From: Moraxella sp.
Lineage (GTDB): Bacteria > Pseudomonadota > Gammaproteobacteria > Pseudomonadales > Moraxellaceae
Assembly (NCBI GenBank): GCA_030525705.1
Contig: JAUNEE010000012.1
Location: forward strand, 1-34,993
DNA length: 34,993 nt
Reading direction: 5' to 3'
Shown: in pieces, positions 7,431-14,641 of the stretch
Layout of the letters: each line of letters opens with the position of its first letter
Position numbering within the stretch: the stretch's first letter is position 1
Made by a program: the position numbers and the translations under genes
The notes under the pieces: generated by a model
Database searches by the model: none
Seen by the model: the letters and a program-made list of their open reading frames with translations, nothing else
Told to the model about the DNA's origin: nothing

Positions 7431-9347
7431 ATGCTAGAAACCGCCGCACTCGACTGGCAAACAGACACATCAGGCAAAGGCGTACCCATCTCCACCGCCT
7501 TTGATGATATTTATTTTTCCAAAGAAAACGGGCTGGCAGAAAGTCGTTATGTCTTCGGTGAAAATAACCACTTGCCCAAGCGGTTTCTCGCCTGCTTTTT
7601 AAAAGACACACCAGACAGATTTGTCATCGCTGAAACAGGCTTTGGCACGGGCTTAAATTTTTTAATGAGCTGTGCCTTATGGTTGGACGCCAAAAAAACC
7701 AGCCAAAGCACCACTTCCGTACATCGCTCGCCCACCTTGCACTTTATTAGCACAGAAAAATTCCCCCTAAAAAAAGCCGACCTAGAAGCCGCCCTCGCCC
7801 ACTGGCAGGACGAGCCAACCTTAGCCCCCTTTGTCACAGCCTTGCTGGCAGCATACCCACCTGCCTTGGCGGGCTGTCATCGCCGTTATCTGGGGGCGGA
7901 TTTGGGTTTGAATATTGTGCTAGATTTATGGCTTGGGGACGCTAGTGAGAGCCTGCACGCCTTGGCGGACGCCGCTCCGTGGACGAAGGTGGACGCATGG
8001 TTTTTAGACGGCTTTGCCCCGAAAAAAAATGAAAGCCTGTGGTCTGATGCGGTTTTTTCCGCCATTGCCCGCCTAAGCCATAAAGATAGCACGCTCGCCA
8101 CCTTTAGTGCAGCAGGGCAAGTCAAACGCAGCCTGCTCGCCATCAACGCCACCCCCATAAAAACCAAGGGATTTGGACGCAAGCGAGAAATGCTCACTGC
8201 TCGCTTTGACGCTTTTTTAGAAAAACCCGCCCAAAAAACACCGCACGTTGCGGTCATCGGGGCGGGCATAGCAGGGCTGTGTAGTGCTTATGCGCTTGCT
8301 CGCCACGGCTGTACGGTTACACTTGTGGATAAAGTTGGCGTACTGGCGGGGGCATCTGGGAATTTTCGGGCGTTGCTTTCGCCCAAGCTGTCTGACATCA
8401 CAGGCGTCAAAGACCACCTGCCGACCGCAGCATTTTTATACGCCCAAGCCCATTACGAAGCACTCACCTGGCAAGCAACACAAAATCCAGCCAACCCAAA
8501 AAAACCCGCAGCCGTTTTTGAAAAAACAGGGGTGATTGATTTTCTACTACCCAGCAACAAGCCCAAAGAAAAACACCTGTCACTCATCGACAGCTACCCC
8601 GACACACTCATCACCCACCACGCCCCACTTGGCACGGCAGAGCTATGTGCCTACCTGCCCACGGGCGGACAGGTAAACCCCGCTGCCCTTGCTGAAGTCG
8701 TCTTGGCACACCCTGCCATTACCTTGGTGCAAGACAACCTTGACAATGAAGCGTTGTACGCCAACTGCCGAACACGCTACCTATCCGACTGCGTGCTGAT
8801 TTGTGCAGGTCATGAAAGTCAAACACTCCACCCCGCCATCTTCGACTGCCGAAAAATCCGAGGGCAGGTCTCTATGTTAAACAATGAAACCGCCGTCCAA
8901 GCCTTTAAAGCTGCCGCCCACGCAAGTATAAAGTATGACGGCTACGCCTGCGTGGGCGAAGACACACTTTTATTCGGTGCCAGTTTCATCAGAAACAGCA
9001 CCGATACCAGCGTCCATGATGGTGAACATCGCTTCAATCTAGACAAACTCGCCCACGCCCTGCCAGACGCATTCACTAAGCTGGGCAGCATCGATAAAAC
9101 AAGCCTAGCGGGACGGGCTGGCATTCGTGCCCAAACCCCCGACTACCACCCCATCACAGGCAAAATCGACCAACAGCTCCACATTAACACCGCCATGGGC
9201 TCAAAAGGCTACAGTTTCGCCCCTTTATGCGCTGAAATCATCGCCGCCCTCATCACTTGTGCCCCCATGCCCACCACCCAAGCCGTGCTAGCAAAAATCT
9301 CCCCAGACCGCCCCCGCCTAAAACAGCCGCTAGACCACAGCCACTAG
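7431..9347 (+). CDS. mnmC: Bifunctional tRNA mnm5s2U34 biosynthesis protein MnmC
   Basis: A 638-aa enzyme completing the 5-methylaminomethyl modification of U34 in tRNAs for Lys, Glu and Gln. The C-terminal FAD oxidoreductase removes the carboxymethyl group from cmnm5(s2)U and the N-terminal SAM methyltransferase methylates nm5(s2)U. The N-terminal half has FDDIYFSKENGLAESRYVF, the SAM-binding ETGFGTGLNFL and the DUF752 motif LDGFAPKKNESLW. The second half opens with the Rossmann GxGxxG motif AVIGAGIAGLCSAYALA and ends with GSKGYSFAPLCAEIIA. I choose ATG 7431, 2 nt after the preceding stop. A TTG at 7422 would overlap that gene and adds only MVV. No clear ribosome-binding site, so expression may rely on coupling. 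Confidence 0.96.
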   Translation: MLETAALDWQTDTSGKGVPISTAFDDIYFSKENGLAESRYVFGENNHLPKRFLACFLKDTPDRFVIAETGFGTGLNFLMSCALWLDAKKTSQSTTSVHRSPTLHFISTEKFPLKKADLEAALAHWQDEPTLAPFVTALLAAYPPALAGCHRRYLGADLGLNIVLDLWLGDASESLHALADAAPWTKVDAWFLDGFAPKKNESLWSDAVFSAIARLSHKDSTLATFSAAGQVKRSLLAINATPIKTKGFGRKREMLTARFDAFLEKPAQKTPHVAVIGAGIAGLCSAYALARHGCTVTLVDKVGVLAGASGNFRALLSPKLSDITGVKDHLPTAAFLYAQAHYEALTWQATQNPANPKKPAAVFEKTGVIDFLLPSNKPKEKHLSLIDSYPDTLITHHAPLGTAELCAYLPTGGQVNPAALAEVVLAHPAITLVQDNLDNEALYANCRTRYLSDCVLICAGHESQTLHPAIFDCRKIRGQVSMLNNETAVQAFKAAAHASIKYDGYACVGEDTLLFGASFIRNSTDTSVHDGEHRFNLDKLAHALPDAFTKLGSIDKTSLAGRAGIRAQTPDYHPITGKIDQQLHINTAMGSKGYSFAPLCAEIIAALITCAPMPTTQAVLAKISPDRPRLKQPLDHSH

Positions 9348-9540
9348 CCCAAAACCCACGCAAAAAAACAAACCCTTAGCAATACCCCAAAAATCAAAGC
9401 CCGCACCACCCAACCATCCCAAATCACCCCCAACCAAACTCCACACCCATAGTCAAATCACCTAACAAAACCATCAATACCAACCCAGAGAACACCACTT
9501 GACGCACAAGTCCAACATCTGCCAAAGCTAAGGGTTTTTT
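9348..9540. other. G-depleted noncoding stretch downstream of mnmC
   Basis: No gene is visible. The + strand is almost free of G: in 9361-9480 I counted 4 G against 49 C in 120 bases. There is no clear terminator hairpin for mnmC here. A similar stretch occurs at 16861-17040. Confidence 0.7.
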
Positions 9541-9660
9541 GTGAAACACCAATAAATAAAATCAATCAAAAACTTAGAATTTTTTATCTTTTTAATATCA
9601 AAAACCGTCCGAAAAATCGCTTGACTTTTGGCGATGGCAGAGCGGATAAGCCGTGCGGCA

Positions 9661-9905
9661 TTTTTCCACAAAAACTGTGGATAACTTTGTGGAAAAGTAG
9701 AAAATCGATGATTTTAGGCCTTGAAAATTCAGGGGTAGCAGGCGATTGGATAAAATTTAATCAATTATAAAATTGAATTTTTTTATAATAAAATCAATAA
9801 CTTAAAAAATAATTAGTCCAATATATTGACTTTTCTCTCTTAATATTTTCCAAGAAAAACCATCAAGGTTTCACACAACATCAATCCTAAAAAATTTGTG
9901 GATAA
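9661..9905. repeat. DnaA-box module A (copy of module B at 12240-12494)
   Basis: A 38-bp core (9661-9698) is identical to 12240-12277. It holds an 11-bp inverted repeat, TTTTCCACAAA (9662-9672) and TTTGTGGAAAA (9686-9696), around a perfect DnaA box TGTGGATAA (9676-9684; TTATCCACA on the - strand). Both arms of the repeat are one mismatch from a DnaA box. A second perfect box lies at 9897-9905. Between them is a very AT-rich segment (about 9745-9815) followed by CCAATATATTGAC. The order and spacing match module B, so this is a duplicated unit of about 245 bp. It ends 39 bp from the stop of the - strand gene at 9945. Confidence 0.85.
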
Positions 9906-9944
9906 CTTTAAAAAACTCTGCCCACTATTAAGCATTACTTAATA

Positions 9945-10892
9945 CTAACGCACGCATTGCTTGGGCGTGGCAGATTTGCCCAAAGAACTTTGACAACGCC
10001 ACACACCTGCCTCGCCCGCCCCCTTCAGGCGATATAAAAACATCGTTTGCCCATTCAGATAACGCACAGGATAGCGTGCTTTTTCAATGGTCAATAAAAT
10101 CACGCAGTCGCTGTCCACGCCCTTGGCATGGCTTAGCACCGTCATACTCATCGGCTGTTCATCTGTCGCCAAGGATAGCCCCACAGGACAGCTGCCTTGT
10201 GCTTGATAAATGCCCTCCACCCTTGTGCGGGCGTGGCTTAGGGCTTGGTAACTTTGGTAGACAATGGCATCTTCTTGCCTGTCTGCCCACATCGGGAAAA
10301 AAGTCGTCAGCACGCCCAAAAAAGACCCGTACAAACAAAACGCCACCCCCATACCCAAAAGACTGGTACCGCCATGCTCCTTTAGGTGGGCTTTTTGTGC
10401 ATCTGGGTCACGTGGATACAAATCCAAAGCGTCCGCAATCTCACGCCTTGCCATACGATAATAATAGGCATTCGCCCAACGTGCCACCATGCCTGCCCAA
10501 AACACCCACACCAACGCTGCCACGAAAATCCGAAACGGCATTTGCCATGTCGCATCAAGCCGACTGGTTACAAAAAATTCCAAAAACACCAGACTTAGCA
10601 CAATCATGAGCTTAACAAAGGACAGACCTGCCACACAATACACAAAACAGTCCAAAAACCGCTTGCGGTATAACAGCCAGCCGAACGCCATAAAAAAGGC
10701 CGCCCAGTTCCAGCTTGGCAAAAGCCTGCCCGCCTCGTCCATCTGGGAAAATCGCTTCAAATAATACGCCTGCGAGCGTGTACCAAGAAACCACACATCA
10801 AGCTGTTTTCGCTTGGCGTCAGATAATTCTGGGCGGTAAAAAGGCGGGGGTGTCGTATCTTCCAAAAAAGGCAATCGAAATAGGGGTTGCAT
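9945..10892 (-). CDS. DUF2628-like membrane protein with pilin-like C-terminal domain
   Basis: A 315-aa protein I recognise only in part. Residues 43-78 (YYLKRF, then LPSWNWAAFFMAFGWLLYRK) match the DUF2628 pattern of membrane proteins. Hydrophobic helices lie at about 62-75, 81-108, 118-138 and 177-200. The last 110 residues follow the final helix and look like the head of a type IV pilin: an amphipathic stretch ending VEGIYQAQGSCP, a beta-rich part, and GVWRC(300) to P-KQC(313), the layout of a pilin disulfide loop. This domain would face the periplasm. I prefer ATG 10892 (MQPLFRLP) to the TTG at 10907; no strong ribosome-binding site. It is divergent from trmB. The pilin likeness is my inference from pattern, not from a search. 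Confidence 0.75.
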   Translation of the reverse strand: MQPLFRLPFLEDTTPPPFYRPELSDAKRKQLDVWFLGTRSQAYYLKRFSQMDEAGRLLPSWNWAAFFMAFGWLLYRKRFLDCFVYCVAGLSFVKLMIVLSLVFLEFFVTSRLDATWQMPFRIFVAALVWVFWAGMVARWANAYYYRMARREIADALDLYPRDPDAQKAHLKEHGGTSLLGMGVAFCLYGSFLGVLTTFFPMWADRQEDAIVYQSYQALSHARTRVEGIYQAQGSCPVGLSLATDEQPMSMTVLSHAKGVDSDCVILLTIEKARYPVRYLNGQTMFLYRLKGAGEAGVWRCQSSLGKSATPKQCVR

Positions 10893-10914
10893 GGCTTTTT
10901 TTATCAAAAATAGG

Positions 10915-10920
10915 TATAAT
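10915..10920 (+). promoter_or_regulatory. Candidate -10 box (TATAAT) of trmB
   Basis: A perfect TATAAT lies 30 bp before the first possible trmB ATG (10950). No good -35 box is present at 17 bp (TGGCTT at 10892-10897 is weak). Transcription would start near 10927, which excludes starts upstream of that point for trmB. Confidence 0.45.
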
Positions 10921-11036
10921 TGGCGTGCCTGTGGCGTGTTCGCCTAGGCATGACTATTTTACACCCAGATCAAAAAAGTGCAAAGCGGCTTTTTCGCACA
11001 CAGACGCACCCGACCAACAGCCAAAAAAGACCAGCC

Positions 11037-11882
11037 ATGACCAGCCCAAACACCCAAAACACCCCCGCCGAAGAAATTAACGCTCAAGCAACCAACACAG
11101 CGTCAGACGCCCAAAAAACCGAAGTCCGAAAAGCCATTGAAAACCTTGAGGAAACCCCCGCTCATTTTCGCCAAATCAACACCTTCATGAAACGGCGGAC
11201 GCACATCAGCCAAGCTGCCGAGACTGCCTTGACCGATGACACGTTTAAGCGATATCTGGTCAATCATGACGGCACGCTGGGCAAGCTCGGTGACGTCAGC
11301 AGCATTCACGACTTGCGGGTATTTTTTAAAGACACGAAAAACGGCAGTGACGCCCCGCTCACGCTAGAGATTGGCTTTGGCATGGGGGACAGCCTTATCA
11401 CCATGGCGAAAAACACCCCCGAAAAGAACTTCATTGGCATTGAGGTGCATGAACCTGGCATCGGACGTTGCACGCTTTTGGCGCATGAAGCAGGGCTTGA
11501 TAATCTAAAAGTCATCAACGGTGACGCCATTGAACTACTAAAAAATCTCCCCGAAGCACATCTTGACACCGTACAACTGTACTTTCCCGACCCATGGCAA
11601 AAAAAGCGTCATTACAAAAGACGCTTCGTCACCACTGAACGCATGCAGATTGTCGCACGCACCCTAAAAACAGGGGGCGTCTTCCATGCCGCCACCGACT
11701 GGGAGCATTATGCCTTTTGGATGCTGGACGTGCTAGACGCCATGCCAGAATTCACCAACATGGCAGGCACGGGTCATTTCTCACCCCGCCCCGACTTTCG
11801 CCCACTCACGAAATTTGAAAACCGCGGCATTCACCTTGGGCATGGCGTTTGGGATTTGTTTTATGAAAAAGTCAGTACCTAA
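11037..11882 (+). CDS. trmB: tRNA (guanine-N7)-methyltransferase TrmB
   Basis: A SAM-dependent enzyme that makes m7G46 in the variable loop of tRNAs. The SAM-binding motif [14 protein letters not shown] lies near residue 110, followed by the [12 protein letters not shown] segment. [16 protein letters not shown] near residue 182 carries the conserved PDPW and basic tRNA-binding cluster. The C-terminal part has the conserved T-x-x-FE-RG (TKFENRG) followed by [11 protein letters not shown]. The start is uncertain: ATG 11037 gives 281 aa and ATG 10950 gives 310 aa; neither has a strong ribosome-binding site. The N-terminal 50 residues are low-complexity and typically variable in this family. A strong terminator follows the stop. 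Confidence 0.95.
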   Translation: MTSPNTQNTPAEEINAQATNTASDAQKTEVRKAIENLEETPAHFRQINTFMKRRTHISQAAETALTDDTFKRYLVNHDGTLGKLGDVSSIHDLRVFFKDTKNGSDAPLTLEIGFGMGDSLITMAKNTPEKNFIGIEVHEPGIGRCTLLAHEAGLDNLKVINGDAIELLKNLPEAHLDTVQLYFPDPWQKKRHYKRRFVTTERMQIVARTLKTGGVFHAATDWEHYAFWMLDVLDAMPEFTNMAGTGHFSPRPDFRPLTKFENRGIHLGHGVWDLFYEKVST

Positions 11883-11894
11883 GCCCCTCACTCA

Positions 11895-11929
11895 CCAAAA
11901 AACCGCCTTCGCTGGGCGGTTTTTTTTAC
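11895..11929 (+). terminator. Rho-independent terminator of trmB
   Basis: AAAAAACCGCC and GGCGGTTTTTT form a GC-rich stem with a short loop (TTCGCTG) and an 8-T tail. It begins about 15 nt after the trmB stop. Confidence 0.9.
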
Positions 11930-12024
11930 CGAACAACAATTAAAAACCAAAAAAACCCACCACAGCCGCAAGTCCTACCTGCTTTAAACTACCCTTAAAA
12001 GCTTTAATAAATTTTAAAAAAATT

Positions 12025-12060
12025 CACCATCAAATAAAAAATCTTATTTGATTTTTGGTG
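12025..12060. repeat. A/T-rich inverted repeat in the trmB-recA gap
   Basis: TCAAATAA (12030-12037) and TTATTTGA (12044-12051) are perfect arms. CACCA (12025-12029) and TGGTG (12056-12060) extend the pairing beyond a 4-nt bulge. It lies in the 790-bp noncoding stretch between trmB and recA; no gene is visible from 11930 to 12600. Confidence 0.45.
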
Positions 12061-12239
12061 TGAAACATGAAGCTGGGTTCACTTGCGTTGATTTTTTACC
12101 AACGAATGCGAGGCGTATGTATAATATTTTTTTAAACATTGGATTAAATTTTTTATAAAAAATCAATCAAAAAAATCACGCCCACACCACCAAATGCCCA
12201 AAACGGACCGCCAAACACCGTGGTTCTTGGGCTTGTGAG

Positions 12240-12494
12240 TTTTTCCACAAAAACTGTGGATAACTTTGTGGAAAAGTTAAAAAACTACGATTTCAAGCCT
12301 TGATTTTCCAAGCAAAGAGCAAGATTGAACATATTTTATACAAAGACGAAAAATTTTATTTATATATTAAAATCAAATACTTATAAAATAAATCTTCCAA
12401 GATATTGACATTTTTAAAAAGAATCATCTAAAAAATCCAAGCAATTTTTTGTTCCACGAAAAGTGTTCGATTTTTTAATGAATTTTGTGGATAA
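12240..12494. repeat. DnaA-box module B (copy of module A at 9661-9905)
   Basis: The same 38-bp core as module A occupies 12240-12277, with inverted-repeat arms TTTTCCACAAA (12241-12251) and TTTGTGGAAAA (12265-12275) around a perfect DnaA box TGTGGATAA (12255-12263). A second perfect box lies at 12486-12494. The AT-rich middle contains AAAATCAAATACTTATAAAA (12368 on), matching module A's AAAATCAATAACTTAAAAAA (9788 on), and both have a CCAA-ATATTGAC motif shortly after. The distance between the two boxes is 231 bp here and 221 bp in A. The module ends 115 bp before the proposed recA -35 box. Confidence 0.85.
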
Positions 12495-12608
12495 CTTTTT
12501 TAAAACCCAAAAAACCACCTGCCACAAAAGGATAAGCCTTGCCCACCTTGTCCTCCGCTTCTTTTTATAGGATTGCTTTTTCTTGAGCGGTTTTATCGGC
12601 TTTGGCTG

Positions 12609-12635
12609 TTGTCAGGACATAATATGTGCTATAAT
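12609..12635 (+). promoter_or_regulatory. Candidate recA promoter with palindromic operator-like site
   Basis: TATAAT lies at 12630-12635, with TTGTCA at 12609-12614 (15-bp spacer) or TGTTGT at 12607-12612 (17 bp) as -35. Between them is a perfect 11-bp palindrome ACATAaTATGT (12617-12627), a position where a repressor would block RNA polymerase. No E. coli-type LexA box (CTG-N10-CAG) is visible. Confidence 0.5.
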
Positions 12636-12677
12636 AGCCATAATTTTGACCCCTTGACTTTAATCAGGATACGACTT

Positions 12678-13736
12678 GTGAACGAAGAAAAAGAAAAAGC
12701 ACTCAAAGCCGCTTTGGCACAGATTGAAAAACAATTCGGCAAAAACACCATCATGCACCTAGGAGACGACTCGGTCGCCCAAGACGTTGATGTGGTTTCT
12801 ACAGGCTCACTGGGACTGGACATTGCTTTAGGCATTGGCGGTCTGCCAAAGGGGCGTATCATCGAGATTTTCGGGCCTGAAAGCTCGGGTAAAACCACGC
12901 TAACGCTACAAACCATCGCTGAATGCCAAAGACAAGGCGGAAAATGTGCGTTCATTGACGCAGAACACGCCCTAGACCCGATTTACGCCAGAAAACTGGG
13001 CGTGAACATTGACGACCTTTTGGTGACACAGCCTGACAACGGTGAACAAGCGCTTGAGATTGCAGATATGTTGGTGCGTTCAGGGGCGATTGACCTGATT
13101 GTCGTGGACTCGGTAGCGGCATTGACCCCGAAGGCAGAGATTGAGGGCGAAATGGGCGACAGCCACATGGGTCTGCAAGCACGCCTAATGAGCCAAGCCT
13201 TACGTAAAATCACCGGTAATGCCAAACGTTCAAACTGCATGGTGATTTTCATTAACCAGCTACGCCAAAAAATCGGTGTGATGTTCGGCAGCCCTGAGAC
13301 CACCACAGGCGGTAACGCCCTAAAATTCTACGCTTCAGTGCGTCTGGACATTCGCCGTATCGGCTCTGTAAAAGAAAGCGAAGAAATTATCGGCTCAGAA
13401 ACCCGTGTCAAAGTCATCAAAAACAAGATGGCACCCCCCTTCAAACAAACCGAATTCCAAATCCTCTACGGTGAGGGCATTAACCGCCTGGGTGAGATTT
13501 TGGACTTGGGCGTTGAGATTGATGTTGTTGGTAAGTCAGGCTCTTGGTACAGCTATGGCGACAGCAAAATCGGGCAAGGCAAAAACAACGCTGGTAAATA
13601 CCTTGTGGAAAATCCGCACATTGCCACTGAGATTGAACAAAAAATCCGCAGCTCAAAACTGGTAAGCAAAAAAGCCGCGCCCAGCGATGATGGCGATGAC
13701 GTACCCGAATACGTCCCTGGCATGGAAGATGAGTAA
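12678..13736 (+). CDS. recA: Recombinase RecA
   Basis: A DNA-dependent ATPase that forms the presynaptic filament for homologous recombination and DNA-damage signalling. Walker A GPESSGKT lies at residues 66-73; the loop [20 protein letters not shown] and the block [14 protein letters not shown] are diagnostic. I choose the GTG at 12678, which gives [22 protein letters not shown] and 352 aa, aligned with other RecA N-termini; AGGA lies 9 nt upstream. The upstream in-frame codons lie before or within the promoter and are not credible. The C-terminus is acidic ([16 protein letters not shown]), as usual. A hairpin separates it from recX. Confidence 0.98.
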   Translation: MNEEKEKALKAALAQIEKQFGKNTIMHLGDDSVAQDVDVVSTGSLGLDIALGIGGLPKGRIIEIFGPESSGKTTLTLQTIAECQRQGGKCAFIDAEHALDPIYARKLGVNIDDLLVTQPDNGEQALEIADMLVRSGAIDLIVVDSVAALTPKAEIEGEMGDSHMGLQARLMSQALRKITGNAKRSNCMVIFINQLRQKIGVMFGSPETTTGGNALKFYASVRLDIRRIGSVKESEEIIGSETRVKVIKNKMAPPFKQTEFQILYGEGINRLGEILDLGVEIDVVGKSGSWYSYGDSKIGQGKNNAGKYLVENPHIATEIEQKIRSSKLVSKKAAPSDDGDDVPEYVPGMEDE

Positions 13737-13743
13737 TTAACCC

Positions 13744-13778
13744 ATAAGCCGTCCTATCTGTGACGGCTTATCTTTTTA
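13744..13778 (+). terminator. Terminator/attenuator between recA and recX
   Basis: ATAAGCCGTC (13744-13753) and GACGGCTTAT (13762-13771) form a perfect 10-bp stem with an 8-nt loop, followed by CTTTTT. The recX start comes only 4 nt after the T tract, so recX transcripts must read through it. In E. coli a hairpin likewise limits recX expression relative to recA. Confidence 0.8.
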
Positions 13779-13781
13779 TCA

Positions 13782-14636
13782 ATGTTTATGAATACACCAA
13801 AATCCCCCACCATAAAAACACTGGACGAAATCCTAGCCGAACTCTCTTCACAGTCCATAAAGACTGCCACCTCTGACACCCCTCAAAACCACCAGAAAAA
13901 GAACGCCCAAAGCCGCCAATGCACCGAGCCTAAAAAACCACCAAAGGAAGCTCCAGCAAGCCAGACACCACCCCGAGTCAAAGCCAAAAAACAGCCCAAA
14001 GAAACACCAAATCTGCCCGCTAGCGAAAAAAAATCCCAACTTGAGGCATCGGGCGTCATCGATGAACGCTTGGCAAGCGTACTGGCTGACGTTGAGCTTG
14101 AATCCCTTGCCATGCCCGACAAAGCCACACAGCGTCTACGCTGGCTGGCGTTTTATTATTTGTCAAATCGAGAACTCTCTACCCACCAATTACGCCAGAA
14201 ACTTTTGGCAAAAGACTGCGACCCTGACGCCATCGAGCAACTTTTAAAAGAATTTGCCGAGAAAGGCTATCAAAGCGATGAACGCGCCGCCTATATGCTC
14301 ATTCGTGAAAATATCCGCCGTGGGCGAGGTAAACAGCACATTCGCCAAGCCCTAAAAACCGCAAAAATCCGCTACGACCAACTAGAGACGCTCATCACCA
14401 CCGCCAATGACGGCAGCCTTACCGATGGCACGATTTTAACCGAACAAGACACAAAAGAACCAGTGGACTGGCTTGCACTGGCAGTGCAGGCGCGTGTAAA
14501 AAAATACGGGGACGCCTTACCAAAAGACGCCAAAGAAAAAGCCCGACAGCTGCGGTTTCTGCAATATCGGGGCTTTGAGATGGGTGTCTGCTTTGACGCC
14601 TTAAAGACCACATTGGCAGACTTAGAGAACCGCTAA
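13782..14636 (+). CDS. recX: RecA regulator RecX with long N-terminal extension
   Basis: RecX binds and limits the RecA filament. The core (about residues 108-284) has the family's tandem three-helix repeats: RLRWLAFYYLSNRELSTHQLRQKL, then IEQLLKEFAEKGYQSDERAA, and near the end ARQLRFLQYRGFEMGVCFDALK. Residues 1-105 are a Lys/Pro/Gln-rich extension with no recognisable domain; typical RecX is about 150-170 aa, this one 284. The first ATG (13782) and a second in-frame ATG (13788) both follow the terminator directly and lack a ribosome-binding site, so expression should be low. The gene ends 5 bp from the stop of the convergent racemase gene. Confidence 0.9.
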   Translation: MFMNTPKSPTIKTLDEILAELSSQSIKTATSDTPQNHQKKNAQSRQCTEPKKPPKEAPASQTPPRVKAKKQPKETPNLPASEKKSQLEASGVIDERLASVLADVELESLAMPDKATQRLRWLAFYYLSNRELSTHQLRQKLLAKDCDPDAIEQLLKEFAEKGYQSDERAAYMLIRENIRRGRGKQHIRQALKTAKIRYDQLETLITTANDGSLTDGTILTEQDTKEPVDWLALAVQARVKKYGDALPKDAKEKARQLRFLQYRGFEMGVCFDALKTTLADLENR

Positions 14637-14641
14637 GCTGG

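Noticed and set aside
10076..10609. 177-codon + strand open frame opposite the DUF2628-like gene
   Set aside because: The - strand frame has membrane helices and the DUF2628 pattern; the + frame is a low-complexity shadow.
9661..12494. Calling the DnaA-box modules the chromosomal oriC
   Set aside because: No origin-linked genes nearby, convergent gene orientation and no visible skew switch; kept only as a DnaA-box locus.
12573..12677. Longer RecA starting upstream of 12678
   Set aside because: The extra 35 codons cover the promoter and do not match any RecA N-terminus; the GTG at 12678 has a ribosome-binding site.
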